From Pararhizobium antarcticum (lineage in GTDB: Bacteria; Pseudomonadota; Alphaproteobacteria; Rhizobiales; Rhizobiaceae), in assembly GCF_001885585.1 (NCBI RefSeq), contig NZ_LSRP01000090.1, positions 1-53,352 of the forward strand: a stretch of 53,352 nt of DNA. The letters run 5' to 3'. Below, piece by piece: positions 26,962-35,844 of the stretch. The position numbers and the translations under genes were made by a program. Within the stretch, counting starts at the first letter, position 1; the number at the start of each line of letters is the position of its first letter. The notes below the pieces were generated by a model. The model searched no databases and was not told where the DNA came from. It saw only the letters and a list, made by a program, of their open reading frames with translations.

Positions 26962-26968
26962 CGATCAC

Positions 26969-26998
26969 GAGGGCGCCGCTCTTACCGGCGTCGCCCTC
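26969..26998. terminator. Hairpin between convergent ilvH and aldo/keto reductase genes
   Basis: GAGGGCG and CGCCCTC form a 7-bp stem, with an inner GCCG/CGGC pairing, filling the 35-base gap between the two stop codons. No U run follows on either strand, so its efficiency as a terminator is uncertain. Confidence 0.5.
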
Positions 26999-27854
26999 AG
27001 ATCATCTCCAGCGGCACTTTTGCTGCCGGTGCCGGAAAGGCCTTGTCGAGAAGGTCAAGGTCATCCGTGGTCAGCCGGATCGCTGTGCTTCCCCTGTTTT
27101 CGCGCACCCGCTCCGGCATTCCGGTTTTTGGAATAACGATCACGCCGGGATTGCGCAGCAGGAAAGCGAGCGCGATTTGCGCAACGGTCGCCTGGTGCGC
27201 CTTGGCGATGTGGACGAGATCGGGGTGACGCAGCAAACGGCCTTCGTCGAGCGGCGAATAGGCCATGACCGGAATGCCGGCTGTCCGGCTTTGCGGCAGG
27301 AGATCGTGCTCGACGCCGCGACGGGCGAGGTTGTAGAGCACCTGGTTGGCCGCGACATGGCCGCCATCCGGCACGCCGGCGAGTTCCTCCATGTCGTCCG
27401 TGTCGAAGTTGGATACGCCCCAGGAACCGATCTTGCCGGCTGTTTTCAGCGCTTCGAAGGCTTCGACCGTTTCGGAAAGGCGGTAGCGGCCGCGCCAGTG
27501 CAACAGATAGAGATCGATGCGATCGGTCGCGAGCCGCTTGAGGCTCGCCTCGCAGGCCTTGATGGTTCCCTCGCGGCTGGCATTGGAGGGCAGAACCTTG
27601 CTGACGATGAAGGCATCGTCGCGCCGACCCCGCACGGCTTCGGCCACCACCCGCTCCGCGCCGCCATCGGCATACATTTCCGCCGTATCGATCAGCGTCA
27701 TACCGAGATCCAGCCCATGCCGCAGGCTTTTGGCTTCGTCCGCGAATGACTTCTTGTTCTCGCCCATGTGCCAGGTGCCTTGGCCGATGACGGGCACGGC
27801 ACGGTCGGAGGAAGGTCCGAAAGGAAGGCGGGTCGTCGGGATCGGATCTGGCAT
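26997..27854 (-). CDS. Aldo/keto reductase
   Basis: 285 residues from ATG 27854 ([13 protein letters not shown]); the frame stays open to 27926. The TIM-barrel NADPH reductase tetrad is visible: Asp and Tyr in [12 protein letters not shown], Lys in [12 protein letters not shown] and His in LYLLHWRG. The cofactor site includes [18 protein letters not shown]. Carbonyl substrate unknown. It diverges from the LysE/nitrile hydratase run, and operator-like palindromes lie between them. Confidence 0.9.
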   Translation of the reverse strand: MPDPIPTTRLPFGPSSDRAVPVIGQGTWHMGENKKSFADEAKSLRHGLDLGMTLIDTAEMYADGGAERVVAEAVRGRRDDAFIVSKVLPSNASREGTIKACEASLKRLATDRIDLYLLHWRGRYRLSETVEAFEALKTAGKIGSWGVSNFDTDDMEELAGVPDGGHVAANQVLYNLARRGVEHDLLPQSRTAGIPVMAYSPLDEGRLLRHPDLVHIAKAHQATVAQIALAFLLRNPGVIVIPKTGMPERVRENRGSTAIRLTTDDLDLLDKAFPAPAAKVPLEMI

Positions 27855-27970
27855 GGGTAATACTTTCTCGGCGAATTTCTGTTTCGTCGTGAGACGGCGC
27901 ATGAACTGATCTAAGGCACCGATCACGATCTTAAAGACCCTCGAGCGAAATCGTCAAACCCAATGTCGTT

Positions 27971-27987
27971 CTTGTCACCGTGACAAG
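27971..27987. promoter_or_regulatory. Perfect palindrome CTTGTCAC-C-GTGACAAG, candidate operator
   Basis: Perfect 8-base arms around one central base, midway between the divergent reductase (start 27854) and LysE (start 28047) genes. The symmetry and position suggest a dimeric repressor controlling one or both. The regulator is not encoded next to it. Confidence 0.5.
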
Positions 27988-28007
27988 TTCGATCTGGCCA
28001 ATCCGGA

Positions 28008-28028
28008 TAGGTCAACTATACTGACCTA
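28008..28028. promoter_or_regulatory. Inverted repeat TAGGTCA-N7-TGACCTA, candidate operator (site A)
   Basis: Perfect 7-base arms, ending 18 bases before the LysE start. The spacer and first arm base form TATACT, a good -10, so binding would block RNA polymerase. Read on the minus strand, its first 18 bases match the site at 45890-45907 with one difference. Confidence 0.6.
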
Positions 28029-28046
28029 AATTCCGGGGAGGATTCC

Positions 28047-28640
28047 ATGCCTTACGATACGCTTCTGGCGCTGATCCTGTTTGCCTTCACGACGTCGATC
28101 ACGCCGGGGCCGAACAATATGATGCTGTTTGCGTCGGGGGTAAATTTCGGCTTTGCCCGGACTATCCCGCATATGTTCGGCATCGGTATCGGTTTTCTGT
28201 CGCTGCTGATTGCGGTCGGCCTTGGCCTCGGCGCACTTCTGCATTCCGTTCCGCTGCTCTACATGGGCCTTAAATTCACCGGCTGTGCGTATCTCCTCTC
28301 TATTGCCTGGAAAATCGGCATGTCGCGCAGCCTGGGCGAAGGGCGTTCGGGTGCCGTGCCGATGACGTTCCTGCAGGCTGCCGCCTTCCAGTGGGTGAAC
28401 CCCAAGGCCTGGGTCATGGCGGTTTCGGCGATGGCCACCTATACCAGCGCGCAGAGCTATATGACGAGCGTTGCCATCGTCGGCCTGGTCTTTGCGGCCG
28501 TCAATCTTCCGAGCGTTTCGACCTGGGCCGGGTTCGGTTCGGCGCTCCGGCAATGGCTGTCCGATCCGGTTCGGCTCAAATGGTTCAACATCACCATGGC
28601 GGTCTTGCTCGTCGCCAGCCTTTGGCCGATGCTACGCTAG
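28047..28640 (+). CDS. LysE-family amino-acid exporter
   Basis: 197 residues with GGGGAGG before the ATG. Five to six membrane segments and the family signature TPGPNNMMLFASGVNFG near the N-terminus place it in the LysE/RhtB group, which exports amino acids or related metabolites by proton exchange. It is the first gene of a tightly spaced run; the next starts 3 bases after its stop. Substrate unknown. Confidence 0.92.
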   Translation: MPYDTLLALILFAFTTSITPGPNNMMLFASGVNFGFARTIPHMFGIGIGFLSLLIAVGLGLGALLHSVPLLYMGLKFTGCAYLLSIAWKIGMSRSLGEGRSGAVPMTFLQAAAFQWVNPKAWVMAVSAMATYTSAQSYMTSVAIVGLVFAAVNLPSVSTWAGFGSALRQWLSDPVRLKWFNITMAVLLVASLWPMLR

Positions 28641-28643
28641 AAA

Positions 28644-29480
28644 ATGCCGGAATGGTTTGGGTGCAAGATGCCGGGCTTCGTCATATCGATCATCATGGGA
28701 CTTCTGTTCGCCACCGGTGCGCTGGCGATCGTCTTCAGCTCATACGCGCTTTCACGCAAGCTGCTTGGGCCCGGCGCCGAGGGCGACAGGACGCATGAGG
28801 CCGCCAGCACGATCGCCGTGCGCATCGCTGCCCTGCATGGCCTCATTCTCGCACTTGTCTATGCGCAGGAACTCAATGACTACCAGGATATACGCAAAAA
28901 CCTGATGGAGGAATCGGTCGCCATTGCTGATGTCTACAACGATGCCAAGCGATTTGGCGGGGTGCGGGTTGTGCCTGTCCAGGAAGGACTTGCGCGTTAC
29001 CTCGTGCTCGTCGTCGGCGAGGAGTGGACTATGCTTGGTCACCGGCAAGGACTGTCATCCAAGGCATGGGCGGAATGGGACGGTGTCTACGAGCGGCTGC
29101 TCGACCTCACACCTGCGACGGATCGGGAACGCTATCTGGTCGAGCGCATGCGCAATCGCGTCACCGAGATCGCCCGTTTCCGGCAGATCCGCGAGCAGAC
29201 GGCGATTGGCGGGTTCAGCGGATTGTTCTGGGCGCCGGCCCTGATCGGCCTGGCACTTCTGGCGATCCCGTTCTACGTCTACCGCCCGACGCGCACCCAT
29301 ATATTCCTGCTGTCAATCTTCGGCGCCTATTCCGGCGTCATCCTGTTTTTCATCTTCGCCTTTTCCAACCCGTTCGAGCAACCCGGGAAACTGGAGCCGC
29401 GACCGTTCCAGAAACTGCTGGAGGGCGACATCGGCCAAAGCCTGCCCGCAGCGCAACAGCAGACACAACCCGCTTCCTAA
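28644..29480 (+). CDS. DUF4239 (bestrophin-like) membrane protein
   Basis: 278 residues. Two N-terminal membrane segments (about 11-31 and 55-73) and two near the C-terminus (about 195-215 and 220-245) flank a cytoplasmic or periplasmic domain. The arrangement and the motif [20 protein letters not shown] fit DUF4239, a bacterial family likened to bestrophin channels. An ATG at 28668 is an alternative start. It lies between the exporter and nitrile hydratase genes with gaps of 3 and 17 bases. Function unknown. Confidence 0.72.
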   Translation: MPEWFGCKMPGFVISIIMGLLFATGALAIVFSSYALSRKLLGPGAEGDRTHEAASTIAVRIAALHGLILALVYAQELNDYQDIRKNLMEESVAIADVYNDAKRFGGVRVVPVQEGLARYLVLVVGEEWTMLGHRQGLSSKAWAEWDGVYERLLDLTPATDRERYLVERMRNRVTEIARFRQIREQTAIGGFSGLFWAPALIGLALLAIPFYVYRPTRTHIFLLSIFGAYSGVILFFIFAFSNPFEQPGKLEPRPFQKLLEGDIGQSLPAAQQQTQPAS

Positions 29481-29497
29481 CGGTCCAAGAGGACACC

Positions 29498-30130
29498 ATG
29501 CAGCACGACGATCACCACCATCATCATGATGACCATGACAATCATTTTTCGGAGATGCAGGCGCGGGTGAAAGCGCTCGAGACCGTGCTGACGCAGAAGG
29601 GTCTGATCGATCCGGCGGCGATCGACGCGATTGTCGAAACTTACGAGACGAAGATCGGACCGCGCAACGGGGCGCGGGTCGTCGCCAAGGCCTGGACGGA
29701 GCCGGATTTCGCCGAATGGCTGACACGCGATGCGACCGCCGCGATCGCCAGTCTCGGTTATACGGGACGGCAGGGCGAACACATGCGCGCCGTCTTCAAT
29801 ACGCCGGAGACGCACAATCTGATCGTCTGCACGCTCTGCTCCTGTTATCCCTGGGCCGTGCTCGGCCTGCCGCCGGTCTGGTACAAAGCGCCGCCGTACA
29901 GGGCTCGCGCCGTGATCGATCCGCGTGGCGTTCTGGCGGAATTCGGCGTGACGCTGCCGGAGAGCATAAAAATTCGGGTCTGGGATTCCACGGCCGAATT
30001 GCGCTATCTCGTCATCCCCGAGCGGCCGTCCGGCACCGAGCATCTGGATGCTGAACGATTGGCCGATCTGGTGACGCGGGACGCGATGATCGGGACAGGG
30101 CTGGTATCGTCGTCGGGGGATGTCCGATGA
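29498..30130 (+). CDS. nthA: Nitrile hydratase alpha subunit, cobalt type
   Basis: 210 residues from ATG 29498 (AAGAGGA upstream). With the beta subunit it hydrates nitriles to amides. The metal claw is VCTLCSC: Cys111, Thr112, Leu113, Cys114, Ser115, Cys116. Thr rather than Ser after the first Cys marks the Co(III) type; Cys114 and Cys116 are normally oxidised. The N-terminus is unusually His/Asp-rich ([16 protein letters not shown]), which could bind metal. The stop overlaps the beta start in ATGA. Confidence 0.95.
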   Translation: MQHDDHHHHHDDHDNHFSEMQARVKALETVLTQKGLIDPAAIDAIVETYETKIGPRNGARVVAKAWTEPDFAEWLTRDATAAIASLGYTGRQGEHMRAVFNTPETHNLIVCTLCSCYPWAVLGLPPVWYKAPPYRARAVIDPRGVLAEFGVTLPESIKIRVWDSTAELRYLVIPERPSGTEHLDAERLADLVTRDAMIGTGLVSSSGDVR

Positions 30131-30786
30131 ACGGCCCGCATGATCTCGGCGGCCAGCATGGGCTGGGGCCGGTGGCGCCGGAAACGGACGAGCCGCTGTT
30201 CCACGCCGAATGGGAAAAGCGGGCGCTGGGCATAACGCTCTCCTGCGGCGCCTTCGGTGCCTGGACGATCGACGAGAGCCGTCATGCCCGCGAGAATGTT
30301 GCGCCGGCCACCTATCTTTCGGCGAGCTACTACGAAATCTGGATACGGGCGCTGGAGACACTTCTGGCACGGCACGGGTTCGTTTCGGCCGCAGAACGCG
30401 AGACCGGGCAGTGGCTGGAACAGGGCGCTGCGCCGAAACGGGTGCTGAAGGCGGAGATGGTGCCTGCGGTTCTGGCCGCGGGCGGCCCCTGCGACCGGCC
30501 GCTGGCTGCGCCGGCAGCCTTCCGTGTGGGTGAGCGGGTGCGCACGAAAAACTTCAACCCGCAGACCCATACCCGCCTGCCGCGTTATGCCCGTGCCCGG
30601 ATCGGCACGGTCGAGGCGGTGCAGGGCAGTTTCGTGTTTCCGGATGACAATGCCCATGGCAAAGGCGAAAATCCGCAATGGCTCTATACCGTCGTGTTCG
30701 ACGCTGCCGAAATCTGGGGCGAGGGTGCCGATCCGTCGCTGACTGTCTCTATCGATGCCTGGGAGAGCTATCTTGACCACACCTGA
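30127..30786 (+). CDS. nthB: Nitrile hydratase beta subunit
   Basis: 219 residues starting [16 protein letters not shown], the conserved beta-subunit N-terminus. The C-terminal SH3-like barrel carries [20 protein letters not shown] and [19 protein letters not shown], which contact the alpha subunit metal site. It overlaps nthA by 4 bases and the activator gene by 14. Confidence 0.95.
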   Translation: MNGPHDLGGQHGLGPVAPETDEPLFHAEWEKRALGITLSCGAFGAWTIDESRHARENVAPATYLSASYYEIWIRALETLLARHGFVSAAERETGQWLEQGAAPKRVLKAEMVPAVLAAGGPCDRPLAAPAAFRVGERVRTKNFNPQTHTRLPRYARARIGTVEAVQGSFVFPDDNAHGKGENPQWLYTVVFDAAEIWGEGADPSLTVSIDAWESYLDHT

Positions 30787-31144
30787 CGCAATCTCGCCGC
30801 TTGTCCTTTCGCCGGGACTGCCGAAATCCCGCGAAGGCGATCCTGCCTTTGCCGAGCCCTGGCAGGCGGAAGCCTTCGCCATGACGGTGCAGCTCCATGA
30901 AAAGGGCGTGTTCTCCTGGAGCGAATGGGCGGAGGTGCTGTCGCAGGAACTCTACGGGCCGGGACGCCGCGCGGATGCCAGTGACTATTATGATTGCTGG
31001 GTTGCGGCCCTGTCGCGTCTGGTCACGGAGCTGTCGATCACCTCCAGGGCCGATCTCGACCAGTTGACGCAGCGCTGGCAAGAGGCGGCAGAGGCAACGC
31101 CGCACGGCGCGCCCATTCGCCTGGAAAATGCACCGGGGCGCTGA
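30773..31144 (+). CDS. Nitrile hydratase activator (accessory protein)
   Basis: 123 residues from TTG at 30773, which has GGGAGAG upstream and lies inside nthB; an ATG at 30755 is less likely. Sequence (FAEPWQAEAFAMTVQLHEKG, WSEWAEVLSQEL, DASDYYDCWVAALSRLV) matches the P14K/NhlE-type activators, themselves similar to the beta N-terminus. They insert cobalt by swapping subunits. No NhlF-type cobalt transporter or amidase gene is next to it. Confidence 0.88.
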   Translation: MTTPDAISPLVLSPGLPKSREGDPAFAEPWQAEAFAMTVQLHEKGVFSWSEWAEVLSQELYGPGRRADASDYYDCWVAALSRLVTELSITSRADLDQLTQRWQEAAEATPHGAPIRLENAPGR

Positions 31145-31178
31145 CGCGACAGCGTCTGCGTCGACCGTCTCTGCAGCG

Positions 31179-32288
31179 CTACGGGCGGCGTTCGCGACCG
31201 CCTGCCTTGTGCGCCACGAAGCGGGCAAGCGCCGGGCCGAAGGCCATGATCATCAGCAGCCGCGCCGTTTGCAGCGCCATGACGAAGGAGACGTCGACAT
31301 TGCTGGAGGCGGCGATGATGGCGATCGAATCCATGCCGCCTGGGCTGGTGGCCAGGTAGGCGGTGAGCGCGTCGATGCCGGCAAAGCGTGTCAGCAGGTA
31401 CGCCAGACATCCGCAAAAGCCCATGAGAAAGGCGATGGACAGCAGGATCGGCAGCAGCGCGCGCCGGGCATGCGCGAGGATCGGCCGCGTAAAACCGAGG
31501 CCGATGTTCCAGCCGAGCATGGCATAACCGAGCGCCAGCAGCCATTCCGGCAGTTCGATGGCCAGATGGCCCGTGGTGCTCAGGACAGTGCCGGCGATGA
31601 AGGGCACGAGGAAGATGCCCGCCGGGATACGCAGCAACCGTCCAGCGACCGCACCGACGGCGGCTACCGCCAGCGTTTTTGCAAAAGCGACGGTATCGAT
31701 TGCGCCGAACCAGACAATGGCCGGTGTTGCGGCATCACCGTCCACCCAGAGATGGGCGACGATCGATGCCGCGGCCGCGACGCAGAGAACACGCAGATAC
31801 TGCATGAAGGCGACGAGCCGCGTGTCTGCCCCGAAGGCATCCGCCATCACCACCATCGCGCTTGCCGCACCGGCAGAAGTGCCCCAGATGGCCGTGGTGC
31901 CTGGCAGGATGTTCAGGCGGCTGAGCGTGAAGCCGGACAGCGTGCTCATCGCGATGACGGAGAACACGATGCCGAGAAACAACGGCCAGTTGTCGAGAAA
32001 GGTCGAGACAATGCCGCCATCGATCGCACCCGCAACCATCATGCCGATCAGGGCCTGGGCGCAGAGATAGAGCGGGCGGGGCAGGCGAATGGTACCGCCA
32101 TTGATGCCGACGATTGCCGCCGCAACCATCGGCCCCATCAAAAGTGCTGCCGGCAGGCCTGACAGTTCGAGCAGGGCCGAGAGGCCGAGCGACAGGACCA
32201 AAAGCGCTGCCCATTGCAGGACGGGTGGCCATCGGCCGATGCCGGATGCAAGCGGAGGCGGCGGCATGTCGGCGGGATCGGATGTCAC
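31179..32288 (-). CDS. AbrB-family membrane protein (COG3180)
   Basis: 369 residues from GTG 32288. About ten membrane segments in two duplicated halves, each with the family's glycine-rich pattern: GLPAALLMGPMVAAAIVGI in the first, TSPGGMDSIAIIAASSNVDV in the second. Despite names such as AbrB regulator or ammonia monooxygenase, this family is an uncharacterised membrane protein, perhaps a transporter. It converges with the nitrile hydratase genes and diverges from a helicase gene. Confidence 0.85.
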   Translation of the reverse strand: MTSDPADMPPPPLASGIGRWPPVLQWAALLVLSLGLSALLELSGLPAALLMGPMVAAAIVGINGGTIRLPRPLYLCAQALIGMMVAGAIDGGIVSTFLDNWPLFLGIVFSVIAMSTLSGFTLSRLNILPGTTAIWGTSAGAASAMVVMADAFGADTRLVAFMQYLRVLCVAAAASIVAHLWVDGDAATPAIVWFGAIDTVAFAKTLAVAAVGAVAGRLLRIPAGIFLVPFIAGTVLSTTGHLAIELPEWLLALGYAMLGWNIGLGFTRPILAHARRALLPILLSIAFLMGFCGCLAYLLTRFAGIDALTAYLATSPGGMDSIAIIAASSNVDVSFVMALQTARLLMIMAFGPALARFVAHKAGGRERRP

Positions 32289-32537
32289 GCGTCTTCTTTC
32301 GGTCGTTTCGGCTCGTCTTTTCGCAGCAGTGCTAACACGCCGGCGATAGCGGGGATATGTACGACCTGTGGTGCTTTTTCACAGTTTTGCGCTGAATGTC
32401 CAAAGCCGGATCGTTGTGCATGATCCGTTGTGCGGGGGCGGGCGGCGTGTGTCGGGTTTCCACAATACAGTGCGTAGCAGACGGCCGGAGCGACCGGGGC
32501 AGCGACAGCGGCTGGCGAATCGGGCAATAGATCGCAG

Positions 32538-33665
32538 ATGGAATTTGCACCGCAACAGGACGAGGCCCTCAAGGCCGTTTCGCGCTGGCTGAAGGAAGGT
32601 CGTTCGCCGCTGTTCCGGCTTTTCGGTTATGCAGGCACCGGCAAGACGACGCTGGCGCGGCATTTTGCCGAACATGTCGAAGGCGAGGTGCTGTTTGCAG
32701 CCTTCACCGGCAAGGCGGCACAGGTTTTGCGCTCAAAAGGCGCGAAGAATGCGCGAACCATCCATTCGCTGATTTACAGGCCGCGCGGCGAGGAAGAGAT
32801 TTCCGACGAGGAAACCGGCAAGACCTCGGTATCGCCGATGTTTTCGATCAACCGGCAAAGCCCGGTTGCCAAGGCGGCGCTGATCGTCGTCGACGAATGC
32901 TCGATGGTCGACGAGGCGCTCGGCAAGGATCTGATGAGTTTTGGCACGCCGATCCTCGTGCTCGGCGATCCCGGACAGTTGCCGCCGGTGACAGGTGGTG
33001 GCTATTTCACCAATGAGGAGCCGGACTACCTGCTGACCGATATTCACCGGCAGGCCCGCGACAACCCCATCATCCAGCTTGCCATGCATGTGCGCGAAGG
33101 CAAGGAGATCATGCATGGCGATTGGGGCACGGCGCAGGTGATCTCCAAGAACGAGGTAACCCAAAGCCTCGTGCTCGATGCCGATCAGGTTCTGGTCGGC
33201 ACCAACAAGACACGCCGCCGCTACAATACGCGCCTGCGCGAACTGAAAGGTTTTGCGACAGAGTATCCGCAGTCGGGCGACAAGCTGGTCTGCCTGCGCA
33301 ACGATCCGGCCAAGGGCCTGCTCAACGGCTCGCTCTGGCAGGTGATGACATCGTCCAAGGAGACGGTGAAACCGGGCATCAACCTGATGATCCGCCCGGA
33401 GGACGACGACATGGACCGGGGGGCGGCCAAGATCAAGCTGCTCAAGTCCGCCTTCGAGAATGTCGAGGGGGAAATTCCCTGGTCGACGCGCAAGCGCTAT
33501 GATGAATTCGACTACGGCTACGCCCTGACCGTGCACAAGGCGCAAGGGTCGCAGTGGAACAATGTCGTGTTGTTCGATGAAAGCTGGGCGTTTCGCGACA
33601 CGCGCGAGCGCTGGCTCTACACGGCGATTACGCGGGCGGCCGAGACACTGACGATCGTCCGCTAG
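32538..33665 (+). CDS. RecD/Dda-like superfamily 1B DNA helicase
   Basis: 375 residues. Seen: Walker A GYAGTGKTTLARHF, motif Ia AFTGKAAQVLRSKG, Walker B VVDECSMVDE, motif III GDPGQLPPV, and motif V/VI region TVHKAQGSQW with YTAITRAAETL. The compact form lacks RecD N-terminal domains and resembles phage T4 Dda, a 5'-3' helicase. A role in repair or replication is likely but not specified by context. Only 13 bases separate it from the convergent regulator gene. Confidence 0.9.
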   Translation: MEFAPQQDEALKAVSRWLKEGRSPLFRLFGYAGTGKTTLARHFAEHVEGEVLFAAFTGKAAQVLRSKGAKNARTIHSLIYRPRGEEEISDEETGKTSVSPMFSINRQSPVAKAALIVVDECSMVDEALGKDLMSFGTPILVLGDPGQLPPVTGGGYFTNEEPDYLLTDIHRQARDNPIIQLAMHVREGKEIMHGDWGTAQVISKNEVTQSLVLDADQVLVGTNKTRRRYNTRLRELKGFATEYPQSGDKLVCLRNDPAKGLLNGSLWQVMTSSKETVKPGINLMIRPEDDDMDRGAAKIKLLKSAFENVEGEIPWSTRKRYDEFDYGYALTVHKAQGSQWNNVVLFDESWAFRDTRERWLYTAITRAAETLTIVR

Positions 33666-33678
33666 CCCGGCCGATCGC

Positions 33679-34353
33679 TCAATCCGTAGCCACATGTCCG
33701 AGAAGGACAGCCTTGGCGACCGCCTGGAACCGATTGTGGCCGTTGAACTTGCGGATGATGTCGGATTCGAGCGTCAGAACGGCCGTGAGGTCCATGTCCA
33801 TCAGCGCCGCGATGCGGTGCCCCGGATAGCCCTCGGCCATAAAGCCAAGACATTTGATCTCGATCGGCGAAAGATGGATGTGGAGCGCTTTGCCGGTGCT
33901 TTCGCCATCGCGCTGGGCCGCCGATTCGAGCAGTTCGCTGATGCGCTGCATCTGCCGACGCAGGATCGACTGCTGGGCGGCCAGTTCGCGCTTGCGCGCC
34001 TGCAACGCCGTTTCGAACAATTGGTCTGCCTCGGACTGATCCGCGGTGCCGGACAGGCTGTCCATCAATTCCTGGATCATCGCAATCGGCATGTCGATTT
34101 CCCGACAGGCGTTGATCACGGTCATGCGGCGGATGTCGTCGATGTCGTAGACCCGCATCGGCCCGACGCGCTTGGCCGAGAGCAGACCTTTTTCCTCGTA
34201 GAAGTGCAAGGTGCGGTGCGTGACGCCGAAGGCGTCGGCCATGTCGGCAATGGCAACCTGTTGCGTGGCGATCGTACCTGGCAAGGGCAGGTATGGCAGA
34301 AACCCGCCTGTGGTTTGCCGGTGCAGATAGGCCGTCGTCATTTTGTCCTGCAT
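33679..34353 (-). CDS. MerR-family regulator with LuxR-like C-terminal helix-turn-helix
   Basis: 224 residues from ATG 34353; ATG 34341 with AGGA upstream is also possible. The N-terminal half is a MerR winged helix (VAIADMADAFGVTHRTLHFY, then EEKGLLSAKRVGPMRVYD) with a coiled-coil dimerisation helix (about 100-145). The last 65 residues (LSPIEIKCLGFMAEGYPGHR, then SDIIRKFNGHNRFQAVAKAV) fit a LuxR/FixJ-type DNA-binding domain. No metal-binding cysteines are present. Two DNA-binding modules in one chain is unusual. Target unknown. Confidence 0.8.
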   Translation of the reverse strand: MQDKMTTAYLHRQTTGGFLPYLPLPGTIATQQVAIADMADAFGVTHRTLHFYEEKGLLSAKRVGPMRVYDIDDIRRMTVINACREIDMPIAMIQELMDSLSGTADQSEADQLFETALQARKRELAAQQSILRRQMQRISELLESAAQRDGESTGKALHIHLSPIEIKCLGFMAEGYPGHRIAALMDMDLTAVLTLESDIIRKFNGHNRFQAVAKAVLLGHVATD

Positions 34354-34698
34354 GTTTCCATCGCCCCTGATTGCAGTATGCCTGCATCCGTCGTTTGGAA
34401 ACCGATCTCCGACCTCAGGCAGCAAAGCGCGCCGTCGCGACGGTTTATTCTGAACACTTCCAGAATCCTGCCTGCCCCCCGAAAATGCACGTCTGTCCGC
34501 AAAACGGATACGCTGAACCCTGTGCTTGCCTGATGAGCAACCAGGCCGATCTCCCGACTTACAGCTTCACGGTATACGGGCGGAGGAAAATTGGATAGTC
34601 CGTAATGTTAGGGATAAAATCCGCTATTTTTCAGCCTTTTTGTCGAAAAATATGAGTTTCTACGGTGATTTCTCATATCTTTGCGGCGGCTTTTGCCT
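34354..34698. other. Intergenic region upstream of the MerR-LuxR gene
   Basis: 345 bases, richer in A/T than its surroundings from about 34590 to 34680. A perfect 12-base palindrome CCGTCGCGACGG at 34432-34443, about 80 bases before the MerR-type gene start, could be its operator. Short frames here have no ribosome site and run into the antisense of the next gene. Confidence 0.5.
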
Positions 34699-35844
34699 TC
34701 ATCGGTCGAGAGTGCCGGGTAGCGCACTGGCGCTGATAACGAAGTTGAGGGATTTCCTGTGGGACGCCGACAACCGTTCCTGGCAGTCATTGGCCACCCG
34801 GAATGTCTCCTTCGTCTGGATCCGCCGATAGGAATCGGTGCTCACCATGCAGTCCATCAGCGTGCTCTGGATGTTCCTCGCTTCGGCGAAACGAAAGATA
34901 TCGCCGCGAACGGACAGGATGCGGGCGACCAGTGAAAGGCTTTCGAAAAGAACGTCTGCCTTATGCGCAACGCGTGCATCTGCGATGACATCGGTGCTGA
35001 GTTTTTCGCCGGTGCTGTCGTTGAGCAGGACGACGACCAGTCCGGCTGGCGTCTCCTGTCGGGAGATTTCCATGGTGAACGAAAGGGGCGAGAATGCGCG
35101 CTTCTCCGGCATGCGCTTGGCCGAGTTCCGGGTGGTCGTGATGGTGCTGTAGTTTGCGGATGCGGCCCGAACCGCGTCGGCAAAATCCTTTACCTTGTCG
35201 GCTGCAGGCCAGGTCGCGTTAACGGCGAGGCTCGGCAAATCATAGGACACGCCTTCCGCTGCTGGCAGGATGGCGATCAGCTTGGCATTTGCTTCGATGT
35301 TGCCCGTTGTGCCGTGGGATGCGAGCGGCGCCAGCAGCAGAAGGGGCAGGACGGACAGAAGGGCAAGTGGCGAGGAGAGGGGTGCCGGCAGCCAGGCAGC
35401 CGATTTCCCGTTGCGTTTTTTTGACGGATGCGCCGCCTGTATTGCCTGCTTTTGTGGTGCTGCAGCCGGCACGGTTTCCGGCGTGCTGATCGGGGTGGCC
35501 TTCAGGCGATGGTATTCGGGAATATAGGTGCCTTTCGGAATGACGATCTTCCATTCGTCGTCGGCACCTTCAGCAGCATAATAGGCATCAAGCAGCTTGC
35601 GCAGCTTACCGGCATGCACCCGCACAAGCGGATCGCTGTCCGCATTGAAGGCGTGGGGACGTCCAAAGACATCTATGCCAATCGTATAGCCCTTCAACTG
35701 GTGTCCCGCACCCGCCACCTCTTCGGTGACGACATAGCTGAAAAAGGTGCGCAGCCGCTCGGAGCGTGCAAAAATCGCGCTGGAAATGATGCGCGCCTGC
35801 AAGCTTCGGATCGTCTGGTCGCAGGGTCTTTCGGCCTGTAACAT
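34699..35844 (-). CDS. ToxR-like membrane protein with adenylate-cyclase-type N-terminal domain
   Basis: 381 residues from ATG 35844 (AGGAAA upstream); a TTG further up is less likely. Residues about 10-110 (SERLRTFFSYVVTEEVAGAG, IGIDVFGRPHAFNADSDPLV, RVHAGKLRKLLDAYY, PKGTYIPEY) match the winged-helix-like domain at the N-terminus of many rhizobial adenylate cyclases and TPR proteins. A Pro/Ala linker, one membrane segment (about 160-180, LALLSVLPLLLLAPLAS) and a C-terminal periplasmic-type domain follow. No cyclase domain is present. A membrane-bound one-component regulator is inference. Confidence 0.7.
   Translation of the reverse strand: MLQAERPCDQTIRSLQARIISSAIFARSERLRTFFSYVVTEEVAGAGHQLKGYTIGIDVFGRPHAFNADSDPLVRVHAGKLRKLLDAYYAAEGADDEWKIVIPKGTYIPEYHRLKATPISTPETVPAAAPQKQAIQAAHPSKKRNGKSAAWLPAPLSSPLALLSVLPLLLLAPLASHGTTGNIEANAKLIAILPAAEGVSYDLPSLAVNATWPAADKVKDFADAVRAASANYSTITTTRNSAKRMPEKRAFSPLSFTMEISRQETPAGLVVVLLNDSTGEKLSTDVIADARVAHKADVLFESLSLVARILSVRGDIFRFAEARNIQSTLMDCMVSTDSYRRIQTKETFRVANDCQERLSASHRKSLNFVISASALPGTLDR

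Noticed and set aside
31128..32162. 344-residue plus-strand frame opposite the AbrB-type gene
   Set aside because: Low-complexity Arg/Gly/Asp/Gln composition; the minus frame has clear membrane segments and family motifs.
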